From: an uncultured Propionibacteriaceae bacterium
GTDB lineage: Bacteria > Actinomycetota > Actinomycetes > Propionibacteriales > Propionibacteriaceae
NCBI GenBank assembly: GCA_902805915.1
Contig: CADCUO010000189.1
Span: forward strand, 1 to 43,807
Length of the DNA stretch: 43,807 nucleotides
Direction: 5' to 3'
Positions 19,236 to 28,729 of the stretch are shown here, piece after piece. The position numbers were made by a program, and so were the translations under genes. The number at the start of each line of letters is the position of its first letter. Position 1 is the stretch's first letter. Below the pieces are notes generated by a model that saw nothing but the letters and a program-made list of their open reading frames with translations, was not told where the DNA came from and ran no database searches.

Positions 19236-20024
19236 ATGGCACGCAAGCCGCTGATGGCCGGCAACTGGAAGATGAACCTGAACCACGTGGAAGCGGTGGG
19301 TCTGGTGCAGAAGCTCGCCTGGACACTGGACGACAAGAGGCACGACCCGGCCAAGTCCGAGGTCGTGGTGCTGCCGCCGTTCACCGACCTCCGGACCGTC
19401 CAGACCCTGGTGGAGGGTGACCGGCTGAGCCTTGGCTACGGCGCCCAGGACATCTCCCAGCATGACAGCGGCGCCTACACCGGCGAGATCTCGGTGGGGA
19501 TGCTGGCCAAGCTCAACTGCGGCTATGTCCTCGTCGGCCACTCCGAGCGGCGGCAGTACCACGCCGAGGACGACGCCCTCGTCAACGCGAAGACCACCAA
19601 GGCGCTCAGCGGCGGTGTCACACCGATCGTCTGCGTCGGCGAAGGCCTGGACGTACGGCAGGCGGGGGACCATGTCCGATATACGCTGGCCCAGCTCGAC
19701 GGCGCCCTGCAAGGGCTCGCCGCTGAGCAGGTTGCGTCGCTGGTGATCGCCTACGAGCCCGTCTGGGCCATCGGCACCGGAGAAGTGGCCACCCCAGAAG
19801 ATGCGCAGGAAGTCTGCGCCGCCATCCGCAGCCGGATCGGCGAGGTGCACGGCGAAGCCGTAGCCGAGCAGGTTCGGGTGCTCTACGGCGGCTCGGTGAA
19901 GTCGAACAGTGTGGTGGCCATCATGGCGCAGCCAGATGTGGACGGTTGCCTCGTCGGCGGTGCCAGCCTGGTGGTGGACGAGTTCTCCGCCATAGCCCGG
20001 TTCTACGACCTGCCCGCGCTCTGA
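19236..20024 (+). CDS. tpiA: Triosephosphate isomerase
   Basis: TpiA interconverts dihydroxyacetone phosphate and glyceraldehyde 3-phosphate as a TIM-barrel dimer. The 262-residue protein shows the substrate lysine in [10 protein letters not shown], the electrophilic His in [12 protein letters not shown], the catalytic Glu in [13 protein letters not shown] and the phosphate loop in [12 protein letters not shown] and VGGASL. ATG 19236 lies three bases after the pgk stop, with a purine-rich segment inside pgk (AAGGA) as the ribosome binding site. It is cotranscribed with pgk. Confidence 0.98.
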   Translation: MARKPLMAGNWKMNLNHVEAVGLVQKLAWTLDDKRHDPAKSEVVVLPPFTDLRTVQTLVEGDRLSLGYGAQDISQHDSGAYTGEISVGMLAKLNCGYVLVGHSERRQYHAEDDALVNAKTTKALSGGVTPIVCVGEGLDVRQAGDHVRYTLAQLDGALQGLAAEQVASLVIAYEPVWAIGTGEVATPEDAQEVCAAIRSRIGEVHGEAVAEQVRVLYGGSVKSNSVVAIMAQPDVDGCLVGGASLVVDEFSAIARFYDLPAL

Positions 20025-20056
20025 CATGAGTGCGCATGGTGGCGGGCGTGCTGGGT

Positions 20057-20062
20057 TAGAGT
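20057..20062 (+). promoter_or_regulatory. Putative leaderless -10 for secG
   Basis: TAGAGT, six bases, then GTG 20069, with no ribosome binding site. It gives secG its own start after tpiA. Confidence 0.55.
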
Positions 20063-20068
20063 AACCCA

Positions 20069-20338
20069 GTGGATTTGATGTTCGTGCCGATGATGACGAC
20101 CCCCATCCTGGTGTTCTCCATCGTGCTGGTGATCACCAGCGTGGTGCTCTCAGGGTTCGTCTTGATGCACAAGGGTCTCGGTGGCGGGCTGTCCGACCTC
20201 TTCGGTGGCGGTATCTCCTCCTCGATGGGTGGTTCCTCGGTGGCGGAGCGCAACCTGGATCGACTTACGATCATCGTCGGCGTGGTCTGGCTGGCGTGCA
20301 TCATCGCGCTCGGCCTGCTCTACCGCCTGCAGGCCTGA
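20069..20338 (+). CDS. secG: Preprotein translocase subunit SecG
   Basis: SecG is the small auxiliary subunit of the SecYEG membrane channel. The 89-residue protein has two membrane helices (about 11-31, LVFSIVLVITSVVLSGFVL, and 68-86, LTIIVGVVWLACIIALGLL) joined by the family's Gly/Ser-rich loop HKGLGGGLSDLFGGGISSSMGGSSVAERN. GTG 20069 fits the leaderless promoter. The location after tpiA is conserved in actinobacteria. Confidence 0.95.
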   Translation: MDLMFVPMMTTPILVFSIVLVITSVVLSGFVLMHKGLGGGLSDLFGGGISSSMGGSSVAERNLDRLTIIVGVVWLACIIALGLLYRLQA

Positions 20339-20382
20339 CCAACACTTCGAGTCCATACACACTTCAACGAGGAGAGATAAAC

Positions 20383-20739
20383 GTGGCTGGTGGCAGCGCC
20401 ATTCGTGGCAGTCGGGTCGGCGCAGGGCCCATGGGTGAGGCGGAACGGGGGGACGCGGCCCCTCGACTGTACGTGTCGTATTTCTGCTCACACGGGCATG
20501 AGACGAAGCCGGCCTTCGCCGCCGACGCGCAGGTGCCTGCTACCTGGGACTGCCCGCGGTGCGGCATGCCGGCGAACCTGGACTCGACCAACCCGCCGCC
20601 GGCGCCGAAGATTGAGCCGTACAAGACTCACCTGGCGTACGTGAAGGAGCGGCGTACCGACAAGGAAGCCGACGACATCCTCAAAGAGGCGCTGCAGGCA
20701 CTGCGGGACCGCAGGGCCCGTGGTGAGGTCATCTACTGA
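20383..20739 (+). CDS. rbpA: RNA polymerase-binding protein RbpA
   Basis: RbpA is an actinobacterial transcription factor that binds RNA polymerase and the principal sigma factor and stabilises the open promoter complex. The 118-residue protein starts at GTG 20383 after GAGGAGA. It shows the N-terminal tail VAGGSAIRGSRVGAGPMGE, the core zinc-ribbon-like domain CSHGHETKPAFAAD and CPRCGMPA, a basic linker, and the sigma-interaction helix THLAYVKERRTDKEADDILKEALQALRDRR. Its presence is strong evidence that the organism is an actinobacterium. It follows secG by 44 bases and ends at a hairpin shared with pgl. Confidence 0.97.
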   Translation: MAGGSAIRGSRVGAGPMGEAERGDAAPRLYVSYFCSHGHETKPAFAADAQVPATWDCPRCGMPANLDSTNPPPAPKIEPYKTHLAYVKERRTDKEADDILKEALQALRDRRARGEVIY

Positions 20740-20763
20740 GCTACACCCACACTTGACCTACTC

Positions 20764-20786
20764 CCCGGGTGCTAGCGCAACCCGGG
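20764..20786. terminator. Bidirectional terminator between rbpA and pgl
   Basis: CCCGGGT and ACCCGGG form a seven-pair stem with a nine-base loop that contains the pgl stop codon. It separates the convergent rbpA and pgl transcripts. Confidence 0.6.
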
Positions 20787-21524
20787 TGGGATGAGATCTG
20801 CAGGAAGCTGGGACGCGGCAGCCTTGTCCACCAGCCACAGCGTGCGTTGAGTTCCGGCGACGCCGGCGGCTGGGAGCTGTACCGGGCCGGCTCCAAGCAG
20901 CGTCATCGTCAGCGCGGCCGCCTTGTCCTCACCACTGACACAGAACCACACCTCGCGGGAGGTGTTGATCGACGCCAGGGTCAGGCTGGTCCGCAGCGGC
21001 GGCGGCTTCGGTGACGACCTGACCGCGATCACTGTGCCTGTGGCGTAGCCGGAGGGATGCTCGGGGAAGATGGAGGCTACGTGTCCGTCCGGCCCCATTC
21101 CCAGCAGGCAGATGTCGAAGGGGGTCGACCCGAGCTCGCGGGCGTACGCCTCGGCTGCCGCATCCAGGTCAAGACCTTCGTCGCTGGCGGGCATCCGATG
21201 GATCCGTTCCGGCGCCAACCCGAGTGCTGGACGGAGCAGGTCGAGCGCCTGCTTGTCGTTGCGGTCCTCGTCATCGGCCGGCACGAACCGTTCGTCGCCC
21301 CACCACAGATCCACCCGGGACCAGTCCACGGCGGACCGGTGACCGTCCTCAGCCAGCCGCTGGTACGCCCTGGTGGCGATCCGTCCGCCGGTCAGGCAGA
21401 GCTGAGGGGTCTGGAAGTCCCGCTGCAGCTCCGCCAGCCGGGCACTCAACCGGGTCGACAGCGCCTCGGCCACGTCGTCGGCGCTGAGGTGGAACAGGAC
21501 CTCGTGACCGCGTACCTCGGTCAC
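20772..21524 (-). CDS. pgl: 6-phosphogluconolactonase
   Basis: Pgl (DevB) hydrolyses 6-phosphogluconolactone in the oxidative pentose phosphate pathway. The 250-residue protein shows CLTGGRIATRAYQRL, the family loop VDLWWGDERFVPADDEDRND, and LLGMGPDGHVASIFPEHPSG, the segment with the catalytic His. The first motif reads LTGGRI where many homologues have LTGGST, a small deviation in the phosphate-binding loop. GTG 21524 overlaps the opcA stop (GTGA), so it is translationally coupled as the last gene of tkt-tal-zwf-opcA-pgl. Confidence 0.95.
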   Translation of the reverse strand: MTEVRGHEVLFHLSADDVAEALSTRLSARLAELQRDFQTPQLCLTGGRIATRAYQRLAEDGHRSAVDWSRVDLWWGDERFVPADDEDRNDKQALDLLRPALGLAPERIHRMPASDEGLDLDAAAEAYARELGSTPFDICLLGMGPDGHVASIFPEHPSGYATGTVIAVRSSPKPPPLRTSLTLASINTSREVWFCVSGEDKAAALTMTLLGAGPVQLPAAGVAGTQRTLWLVDKAAASQLPADLIPPGLR

Positions 21525-22567
21525 GCCGAACCCTTGCTGCCGCTACCAGCCGCCGCCCGCTTCCGAGGTTTCGCTGCCGTCGCTCGCGTCGCGGCTGCCT
21601 TCACTGCGGACGTAGTCCCGGTTCCGGCCGGCTTGCGTGCCCGGGCGGGCTTAGTCGTGGGTGGGTTGCTGGTTCGGTTCAGCAGGTACTTCACGGTCTG
21701 CTCGAAGATGTCGTCGTCGTCCATCCGACGGAGCTCCTCGGTGACCAGCTCACTGGCCTCTCGACGCTTCAGCGCCACCAGCCGGTTCGGTTGGCCCGGT
21801 ACCGTGTAGGAGGCCAGCAGGCCATCCGGTCGGGTGAGTGCGATGTCCCCGGCCGCGGTGGTCATCCGCACTGCGGTGATGCCGGGACCGCTGCTGTTGT
21901 CCCGGCGGGCCTCCACCTTCAGGCGGCTCTCCAGCCAGGAGGCGAGCAGTTCCGCGGAGGCGTTTCCGCGTTCGGCCTCCACCCGTACCGCGGTGATGTG
22001 GGCGGGGTACTGGTCCAGCGCCGCCGCCAGCAGGGCACGCCACGGGGTCAGCCGGGTCCAGCTCAGGTCGGTGTCGCCGGGTGTGTAGTTCTCGGCCCGG
22101 GCGCGGAGCGCCGCCATCGGTCGCTTGGTACCCATGGCGTCGGTGATCCGGCGAACGGCTAGCTGGGCCAGCTCGTCGGATGCAGGGTTGGACGGGAACT
22201 TGCCTGGCCACCAGATCACCACCGGAGAGTCGGGCAGCAGCAGGGGCCGGACCACCGACGCGGGGTGCTGTGCGATCGCGCCGCGCATCCTGATCACCAC
22301 GACCTCCCCGGGGGTGCCCTCGCCAATGCGTACCTGGGCATCCAGCGCGGCCTCGCGACCGGCGGCCGTCACCACCAGCAGGATCCGGGAGGGATGCTCC
22401 CGGCCCGCTTGCGTGCTCGCGTTGAGGGCGGCGTCGTACCCCTCCTCGTCGCAGACGACGATCAAGGTCAGCACCATGCCCATGGCCGGGCTGCCGGCGC
22501 TGCGCCGGGCCTGCAACAGGGCCGAGGAGATCTTGGAGGAGGTTGTTCCTTCGAGGGTGATCACCAT
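21521..22567 (-). CDS. opcA: OpcA, glucose-6-phosphate dehydrogenase assembly protein
   Basis: OpcA is an allosteric partner needed for full activity of glucose-6-phosphate dehydrogenase in cyanobacteria and actinobacteria. The 348-residue protein has the family pattern: RILLVVTAAGREAALDAQV, VRPLLLPDSPVVIWWPGKFP and LSWTRLTPWRALLAAALDQ. The last 50 residues (about 21524-21679) are an unusual Ala/Lys/Arg/Thr-rich tail, similar in composition to the UvrA tail. It lies 18 bases after zwf. Its ribosome binding site is weak (AGAGG, 12 bases before ATG 22567), so expression probably depends on readthrough from zwf. Confidence 0.93.
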   Translation of the reverse strand: MVITLEGTTSSKISSALLQARRSAGSPAMGMVLTLIVVCDEEGYDAALNASTQAGREHPSRILLVVTAAGREAALDAQVRIGEGTPGEVVVIRMRGAIAQHPASVVRPLLLPDSPVVIWWPGKFPSNPASDELAQLAVRRITDAMGTKRPMAALRARAENYTPGDTDLSWTRLTPWRALLAAALDQYPAHITAVRVEAERGNASAELLASWLESRLKVEARRDNSSGPGITAVRMTTAAGDIALTRPDGLLASYTVPGQPNRLVALKRREASELVTEELRRMDDDDIFEQTVKYLLNRTSNPPTTKPARARKPAGTGTTSAVKAAATRATAAKPRKRAAAGSGSKGSA

Positions 22568-22585
22568 GATCAGTTCAGCCTCTTT

Positions 22586-24124
22586 CTAGGGCCGACGCCA
22601 GGTGTGGCCGTCACGCGCGATCATCTCGTCGGCGCTTCGTGGCCCCCAGCTGCCCGCGTCATAGTCGCTCGGCCGGTCATCGGATGCGGCCCAGAAGTCA
22701 AGGATCGGGTCGAGGATCTGCCAGGACAGCTCAACTTCCTCGTGCTGGGGGAACAACGGCGGGTCCCCAAGCAGCACATCCAAGATCAACCGTTCGTACG
22801 CCTCCGGCGAGGACTCGGTGAACGAGCCGCCGTAGGCGAAATCCATGTTGACCTCACGGATCTCCATCTGGGTGCCCGGGACCTTCGCGCCGAAGCGCAG
22901 CGTGACTCCCTCATCCGGCTGGATCCGAAGCACCAGGGCGTTGTAGCCCAGCTCCTCGGTGTCGGTGGCGGTGAACGGCAGGTGCGGTGCCCGCTTGAAA
23001 CCCAGCGCGATCTCGGTGACCCGGCGGGCCAGCCGCTTGCCGGTACGCAGGTAGAACGGCACCCCGGCCCATCTCCGGTTCTCGATGTCGACCCGGATCG
23101 CGGCATAGGTCTCGGTCTTGGTGTCGGCCGGGATTCCCTTCTCCTCCAGGTATCCCGCCACCTTCTCACCGCCCTGCCATCCCCCCACATAGCGACCGCG
23201 GGCAGTGTGCAGGTCCATCCGTTTCGGCGGCCGTACCGCGGCCAGCACCTTCTGCTTCTCAGCACGCAGCTGACGGGCTTCGAAGGAGGTGGGCTCCTCC
23301 ATCGCCGTCAGCGCGAGCAGCTGCAGCAGATGGTTCTGGATCACGTCCCGGGCGATGCCGATTCCGTCGAAGTACCCGGCCCGACCGCCGATGCCGATGT
23401 CCTCGGCCATGGTGATCTGGACATGGTCGACGTAGTTGTTGTTCCACACCGGCTCGAACAGCTGATTGGCGAACCGCAGCGCCATCATATTCTGCACCGT
23501 TTCCTTGCCCAGATAGTGATCGATCCGGAACACCGAGGAGGACGGGAACACACTGGATACGACCCGGTTCAGCTCGCGAGCGCTGGCGAGGTCGTGACCG
23601 AACGGCTTCTCGATCACCACCCGGCTCCAGCGTCCCTGCTGCTCCTCGGCCAGACCATGATCACGGAGCTGTCCGACCACTGTCGGGAAGAGCCCCGGCG
23701 GGATGGAGAGATAGAACGCGTGGTTTCCGCCGGTACCACGGGCCTCGTCCAGGTCGGCGATGGTCGACTTCAATGTCGCGAACGACTCGTCGTCACCGAT
23801 CTGCCCGGAGACGAAACGGATGCCCTCGGACAGCTGCTGCCACACCTCTTCCCGGAACGGGGTCCGGGCGTTCTCCTTGACCGCGTTGTGCACGATCTGC
23901 GCGAAGTCCTGATGCTCCCAGTCGCGCCGGGCGAAGCCGACCAGCGCGAAACCGGGTGGCAGCAGCCCCCGGTTCGCGAGGTCGTACACCGCCGGCATCA
24001 ACTTCTTCGTGGCCAGGTCACCGGTGACGCCGAAGATCACCAGTACGCAAGGACCTGCGATACGGGGCAGCCGGCGGTCTTGCGGGTCCCGTAACGGGTT
24101 CGGCCGGTGGTCGCTCAAGATCAC
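22586..24124 (-). CDS. zwf: Glucose-6-phosphate 1-dehydrogenase
   Basis: Zwf catalyses the first, NADP-dependent step of the oxidative pentose phosphate pathway. The 512-residue protein has the dinucleotide-binding start VLVIFGVTGDLATKKLMPA, the active-site motif RIDHYLGKETVQNMMALRF with the catalytic His and Lys, the substrate segment VIEKPFGHDL, and RWAGVPFYLRTGKRL. GTG 24124 shares one base with the tal stop codon, so coupling is tight. The N-terminal segment before GPCVLVIF is short and polar with no targeting signal. Confidence 0.97.
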   Translation of the reverse strand: MILSDHRPNPLRDPQDRRLPRIAGPCVLVIFGVTGDLATKKLMPAVYDLANRGLLPPGFALVGFARRDWEHQDFAQIVHNAVKENARTPFREEVWQQLSEGIRFVSGQIGDDESFATLKSTIADLDEARGTGGNHAFYLSIPPGLFPTVVGQLRDHGLAEEQQGRWSRVVIEKPFGHDLASARELNRVVSSVFPSSSVFRIDHYLGKETVQNMMALRFANQLFEPVWNNNYVDHVQITMAEDIGIGGRAGYFDGIGIARDVIQNHLLQLLALTAMEEPTSFEARQLRAEKQKVLAAVRPPKRMDLHTARGRYVGGWQGGEKVAGYLEEKGIPADTKTETYAAIRVDIENRRWAGVPFYLRTGKRLARRVTEIALGFKRAPHLPFTATDTEELGYNALVLRIQPDEGVTLRFGAKVPGTQMEIREVNMDFAYGGSFTESSPEAYERLILDVLLGDPPLFPQHEEVELSWQILDPILDFWAASDDRPSDYDAGSWGPRSADEMIARDGHTWRRP

Positions 24125-25248
24125 TAGCTGTCCTTGACGTCTGGGCTGTCACCCTTCAGTGCGGCGCTTACCGTCTCGACCAGCTCAGCCCAGGACTTGT
24201 CGAACTTCTCGACGCCCTCCACCTCGATTGTTGCGACCACGTCGGCAAAGTCGACCCCGACGGCAGCGAGTGAGTCCATCACCTGCTGGGCCTGCGGGGC
24301 GGTTCCGGTGACCTTGTCACCCTCCACCTCGCCGTGGTCGGCGAACGCCTGCATGGTCTTGCCGGGCATGGTGTTGACGGTGTCGGCGACCACCAACTCG
24401 GTGACATAGAGAGTGTCGGGCAGCGACGGGTCTTTGACGCCGGTGGATGCCCACAGCGGACGCTGTACCCGCGCACCCTGGTCGGCCAGCTTGGAGAACC
24501 GGTCGGACGCGAACGCCTCCTGGAACACTGCGTACGCCAGCCGGGCGTTGGCCAGCGCGGCCTTGCCCTTGAGCGCCTTGGCCTCGTCGGTGCCGATCGC
24601 GTCGAGCCGCTTGTCCACCTCGGTGTCCACCCGGGACACGAAGAAGGACGCGACGGAGTGGATGTGGCTCAGGTCGTGACCCGCAGCGGCGGCCTGCTCC
24701 AGACCACTGAGGTAGGCCTCGATCACGTCTTGGTACCGGTCCAACGCGAAGATCAGGGTCACGTTCACGCTGATGCCGGCGCCTATCGTCGCTGTGATCG
24801 CCGGCAGACCTTCTCGGGTCGCCGGGATCTTGATCAAGGCGTTCGGCCGGTCCACCAGCTCCCACAGCTCCTTGGCCTGGGCGACCGTGCCGTCGGTGTC
24901 CTTGGCCAGACCGGGCTCGACCTCGATCGAGACCCGACCGTCGACCCCGTTGGTGGCGGCGTTGGTCTGGGTGAAGAGGTCGCAGGCGTTGCGTACGTCG
25001 GTGGTGGTGATGGCGGTGATCGCCTCCTCGACCGACGCGCCTTGCGCCGTGAGCTCGTTGACCTGATCGTTGTAGGTCTCACCCTTGGCCAGCGCACTGG
25101 CGAAGATGGTCGGGTTGGTGGTGACGCCGACCACCGACGACTCTGCGATCAGCCGGGCGAGCTCGCCGGTGTTGAGCAGCTCGCGGGACAGGTCGTCGAG
25201 CCAGATGGACACCCCCGCGTCAGCGAGGGCCTTCAGTCGATCACTCAT
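24124..25248 (-). CDS. tal: Transaldolase
   Basis: Tal transfers a dihydroxyacetone unit between sugar phosphates in the non-oxidative pentose phosphate pathway. The 374-residue protein is the long actinobacterial and cyanobacterial type. It has [45 protein letters not shown], the Schiff-base Lys in [16 protein letters not shown], and [36 protein letters not shown] before ATG 25248 is a strong ribosome binding site. The gene follows tkt by 59 bases and precedes zwf with a one-base overlap. Confidence 0.97.
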   Translation of the reverse strand: MSDRLKALADAGVSIWLDDLSRELLNTGELARLIAESSVVGVTTNPTIFASALAKGETYNDQVNELTAQGASVEEAITAITTTDVRNACDLFTQTNAATNGVDGRVSIEVEPGLAKDTDGTVAQAKELWELVDRPNALIKIPATREGLPAITATIGAGISVNVTLIFALDRYQDVIEAYLSGLEQAAAAGHDLSHIHSVASFFVSRVDTEVDKRLDAIGTDEAKALKGKAALANARLAYAVFQEAFASDRFSKLADQGARVQRPLWASTGVKDPSLPDTLYVTELVVADTVNTMPGKTMQAFADHGEVEGDKVTGTAPQAQQVMDSLAAVGVDFADVVATIEVEGVEKFDKSWAELVETVSAALKGDSPDVKDS

Positions 25249-25307
25249 GGTGGGTCTCCTTAGCGTGGAGGTAGTGCGGACGTACGTGGTTTCGATACCA
25301 AATGAGC

Positions 25308-27503
25308 TCAGCTGATCGTGACCCCGGGATCCGAGACGGTGTCAGCTGGGCCCTTCCCGCCGGACGCTGCTGCGTGGGTTGAGGATGCGCTGTCGCCGAC
25401 GGCTGCGATGCTGTCCCGAGCTGCGGTGACCACAGTGTCCGCCGAGAACCCAAACTCCTCGAACAGCTTGCTGCCGGACGCGCTTGCTCCATAGTGCTCG
25501 ATGGCGATGATCCGCCCGGCGTCGCCGACCAGGTCGCGCCATCCCATGCTGACGCCGGCCTCGACGCTGACCCGAGCCTTGATCTCCGGCGGGATGACGG
25601 AATCTCGGTAGTCCTGGTCCTGCTCGTCGAACCACTCGCGGCACGGCATGGAAACGACCCGGGCGCTGATGCCCTCGGCGGCCAGCTGTTCCTGGGCAGC
25701 GACGGCGTACTGGAGCTCGGACCCGGTGCCGATCAGGATCACGTCAGGCGTCCCTTCGGCGTCCTTGAGGATATAGCCGCCCTTGGCCACACCGGAGGTG
25801 TCGGCGAAGCCGTCCTGCCCGCGAGCGAAGATCGGCAGGTTCTGCCGGCTGAGCGCCAGACCAGCGGGGCGGTCACCGTTGCGCAGGATGGCGGCCCAGC
25901 AGGCGGCCGTCTCGTTGGCATCCGCCGGCCGGACCACGTCCAGGCCGGGGATGGCCCGCAGCGCCGCCAGGTGCTCGATCGGCTGGTGGGTGGGGCCGTC
26001 CTCGCCCAGGCCGATGGAGTCGTGAGTCCAGACGAACGTGACTGGGAGCTTCATCAGCGCCGCCAGCCGGACAGCACCCCGCATGTAGTCGCTGAAGGTG
26101 AGGAATGTGCCGCCGTACGGGCGCAGGCCGCCGTGGACCTTGATGCCATTGAGGATGGCGCCCATGGCGTGCTCGCGGATGCCGAAGTGCAGCACCCGGC
26201 CGTACGGGCCGCCCTGGAACATCTTGCTCTGCCGGTCGGTGGGCAGGAAGCTGGGCTCGCCCTCCGGTGTGGTGTTGTTGGACTCGGCAAGGTCAGCCGA
26301 ACCGCCCCACAGCTCCGGCAGCTTGGGTGCCAGCGCAGTCAGTACCTTGCCGGATGCGGCGCGGGTGGCGACTCCCTTCGCGTCGGCGTCCCAGCTCGGC
26401 AGCGCCTCCTCCCATCCGGGGGTCAACTCATCGTTGACCATCCGGTCATAGAACGCCTTGCCCTCGGGGTTGGTGTCGGCCCAGCCGTCGAACGCTTGCT
26501 GCCACTCGTCCTCGATCTGCTGGCCGCGCTCGAGCAGCTCGCGGGTGTGGCCGATGACCTCGTCGCTGACCTCGAAGGTCTGCTGCGGGTCGAAGCCCAG
26601 CACCTGCTTCGTGGCGGCCACCTCGTCCTCGCCCAGGGCGGACCCGTGGGCCTTGCCGGTGTTCTGCTTGTTCGGGGCGGGCCAGCCGATGATGGTCTGC
26701 AGGCTGATGAAGCTGGGCCGGTCGGTGACCTCGCGGGCCGCCTGCAGCGCGTCGTTCAGGGCCGAGACGTCCTCGGCGTACTCGGTGCCGCCGTTGGTCC
26801 AGTCGATCTCAGCCACGTGCCAGCCGTAGGCCCGGTACCGGGCGGCGGTGTCCTCACTGAGGGCGATGTTGGTGTCGTCCTCGATGGAGATGTGGTTGTT
26901 GTCATAGATCACCGTCAGGTTGCCCAGCCGCTGGGTGCCGGCCAGTGAGGACGCCTCGGAGGTGATGCCCTCCTCGATGTCGCCGTCGGAGGCGAGGCAG
27001 TAGATCTGGTGGTCGAAGACCGACTGTCCGGGAGCAGCGTCGGGGTCGAGCAGGCCGCGCTCGCGGCGGGCCGCCATTGCCATGCCGACTGCGTTGGCGA
27101 TGCCCTGTCCCAGCGGCCCGGTGGTGATCTCGACACCTTCGGTGTGGCGGTACTCAGGGTGTCCGGGGGTTTTCGACCCCCAGGTCCGCAGCGCCTTGAT
27201 GTCCTCGAGCTCGAGACCGAAGCCGCCCAGGTAGAGCTGGATGTACAGCGTCAGGCTGGAGTGGCCGCAGGACAGGACGAACCGGTCCCGTCCCGGCCAG
27301 TGGGTGTCGGCCGGGTTGTGCTTCATGACCTTCTGGAACAGCAGGTAAGCCACGGGAGCAAGGCTCATAGCGGTGCCTGGATGGCCGTTGCCGACCTTCT
27401 GGACGGCATCGGCGGCGAGCACTCGGACGGTGTCGACGGCCCGCGAGTCCAGGTCGGTCCAGTCGTCGGGTAGCAGTCTCTGGCGGGTGGAGGTGTCGGT
27501 CAC
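25308..27503 (-). CDS. tkt: Transketolase
   Basis: Transketolase is a thiamine-diphosphate enzyme that moves two-carbon units in the pentose phosphate pathway. From GTG 27503 it has 731 residues. Visible are [20 protein letters not shown], the His-containing [15 protein letters not shown], the thiamine-diphosphate motif [20 protein letters not shown] through [12 protein letters not shown], the pyrimidine-domain segment [14 protein letters not shown], and [24 protein letters not shown] nine bases before GTG 27503 sets the start; an in-frame start at 27554 adds residues without family character. The last 25 residues are a low-complexity Ser/Ala/Gly tail. It is the first gene of the pentose phosphate operon and is divergent from ctaB. 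Confidence 0.97.
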   Translation of the reverse strand: MTDTSTRQRLLPDDWTDLDSRAVDTVRVLAADAVQKVGNGHPGTAMSLAPVAYLLFQKVMKHNPADTHWPGRDRFVLSCGHSSLTLYIQLYLGGFGLELEDIKALRTWGSKTPGHPEYRHTEGVEITTGPLGQGIANAVGMAMAARRERGLLDPDAAPGQSVFDHQIYCLASDGDIEEGITSEASSLAGTQRLGNLTVIYDNNHISIEDDTNIALSEDTAARYRAYGWHVAEIDWTNGGTEYAEDVSALNDALQAAREVTDRPSFISLQTIIGWPAPNKQNTGKAHGSALGEDEVAATKQVLGFDPQQTFEVSDEVIGHTRELLERGQQIEDEWQQAFDGWADTNPEGKAFYDRMVNDELTPGWEEALPSWDADAKGVATRAASGKVLTALAPKLPELWGGSADLAESNNTTPEGEPSFLPTDRQSKMFQGGPYGRVLHFGIREHAMGAILNGIKVHGGLRPYGGTFLTFSDYMRGAVRLAALMKLPVTFVWTHDSIGLGEDGPTHQPIEHLAALRAIPGLDVVRPADANETAACWAAILRNGDRPAGLALSRQNLPIFARGQDGFADTSGVAKGGYILKDAEGTPDVILIGTGSELQYAVAAQEQLAAEGISARVVSMPCREWFDEQDQDYRDSVIPPEIKARVSVEAGVSMGWRDLVGDAGRIIAIEHYGASASGSKLFEEFGFSADTVVTAARDSIAAVGDSASSTHAAASGGKGPADTVSDPGVTIS

Positions 27504-27556
27504 GAATGCAGTCCTTCCGAGAAAGAGCCCGAATCTCTGCTTCGGGGGGAGCAATA

Positions 27557-27574
27557 CCCGATGAGCCTATCGGG
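27557..27574. promoter_or_regulatory. Palindrome over a possible tkt -10
   Basis: CCCGAT, six bases, ATCGGG is a perfect six-base inverted repeat in the 245-base tkt-ctaB intergenic region. Read on the minus strand its centre contains TAGGCT (27569-27564), a plausible tkt -10 about 60 bases before the start. It may be an operator or a leader hairpin. The rest of 27575-27748 shows no other feature I can support. Confidence 0.35.
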
Positions 27575-27748
27575 GTGGCGCCCGCATGGGTATGTGGCCT
27601 ACCCACAACGTCTGGTCCAGCGGAACCGCTTCACCGGCTCCCGAAGTGTCTTCTGGAATCCCAGGCCATAGACTGCTTGCCGTTGCTCCCCCCGGGTGAG
27701 CATGCCAACGTCAACCTGCTGAGGGCGGTCAACCTGGTGAGGGGTCTA

Positions 27749-28717
27749 GTGACGAGCGTCGAGGTGTCCGGTCCGGTGACGGCTGAGGGCCCCACGGCTG
27801 CCTCGGTCGAGTCCGGTGCCGCCCGCGAGGTCCGGGTACGGGACGTTCTGACCGCGTACGTCGGGCTGACGAAACCGCGGATCATCGAGCTGCTGCTGGT
27901 CACTACCGTCCCCGCGATGTTCCTCGCCGCCGGCGGGGTGCCGCCGTTGCAGCTGGTGCTGGCCACCATGGTCGGCGGCTGCTTTGCGGCGGCCAGCGCC
28001 AACGTCTTCAACTGCGTGCTGGACCGCGACATCGACGAGCGGATGCGGCGGACCCGGCGGCGACCGCTGCCTCGGCACGCGGTCGCGCCTGCGGCTGCCA
28101 CCGTGTTCGGAGCGTTGCTGGGAATCGCCGCCACCCTCTGGCTCGGGTTCTTCGTCAACTGGCTGTCCGCGCTGCTCGCGTTGGGTGCGAACGCCTTCTA
28201 TGTCTTCGTCTACACCATGTGGCTGAAACGGCGTACCTCCCAGAACATCGTGTGGGGCGGCATCGCCGGGTGCTTCCCTCCGCTGATCGGGTGGACCGCA
28301 GTCACCGGCTCGCTGGCCTGGCCGCCGCTGGTGCTATTCGCCATCGTCTTCTTCTGGACCCCGCCGCACACGTGGGCGCTGGCGATGCGGTACCGCGAGG
28401 ACTACGCGGCCGCGAAGGTGCCGATGCTTCCGGTGGTGATGGCGGCGCCGGCCGTGGCTCGCCGGATCGGGATCTATTCGGTGCTGACCGTGCTGACGTC
28501 CTTGGTGTTGTGGCCGGTGGCTGGCACCGGCTGGCTGTACCCGACCGTCGCCGCCGCGACTGGTGTGGCGCTGCTGTGGGAGTCCTGGCAGCTGCTGCGC
28601 CGGGCCGAGCGCGGGTCGACCGATGCCGAGCTCAAGCCGATGCGGCTGTTCCACTGGTCGAACTCGTACCTGGCTTTGATCTTCGTCGCGGCAGCCGTCG
28701 ACCCGCTGCTGCGCTGA
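27749..28717 (+). CDS. ctaB: Protohaem IX farnesyltransferase (haem O synthase)
   Basis: CtaB farnesylates haem B to haem O for the terminal oxidase. The 322-residue, roughly nine-helix membrane protein has the UbiA-family prenyl-diphosphate motif NVFNCVLDRDIDERMRRTRRRPLP (Asp-rich) and the second conserved loop YTMWLKRRTSQNIVWGGIAG. GLTKPRIIELLLVTTVPAMF marks the first helix. GTG 27749 is chosen because about 30 polar residues precede the first motif; GTG 27740 is also in frame, and the true start is uncertain. Divergence from tkt is conserved with mycobacteria. ctaA and other oxidase genes are not in the window. Confidence 0.95.
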   Translation: MTSVEVSGPVTAEGPTAASVESGAAREVRVRDVLTAYVGLTKPRIIELLLVTTVPAMFLAAGGVPPLQLVLATMVGGCFAAASANVFNCVLDRDIDERMRRTRRRPLPRHAVAPAAATVFGALLGIAATLWLGFFVNWLSALLALGANAFYVFVYTMWLKRRTSQNIVWGGIAGCFPPLIGWTAVTGSLAWPPLVLFAIVFFWTPPHTWALAMRYREDYAAAKVPMLPVVMAAPAVARRIGIYSVLTVLTSLVLWPVAGTGWLYPTVAAATGVALLWESWQLLRRAERGSTDAELKPMRLFHWSNSYLALIFVAAAVDPLLR

Positions 28718-28729
28718 CCGCCAACCGCC

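Noticed and set aside
22265-24094. Long plus-strand open frame antisense to zwf and opcA (about 600 codons)
   Set aside because: The minus strand encodes clear Zwf and OpcA proteins. The plus frame is Gly/Arg/His-rich without motifs, a known effect of high-GC codon bias.
25494-26948. Long plus-strand open frame antisense to tkt
   Set aside because: It lies wholly within transketolase, has no start signal and shows the Val/Gly/Asp bias of an antisense shadow.
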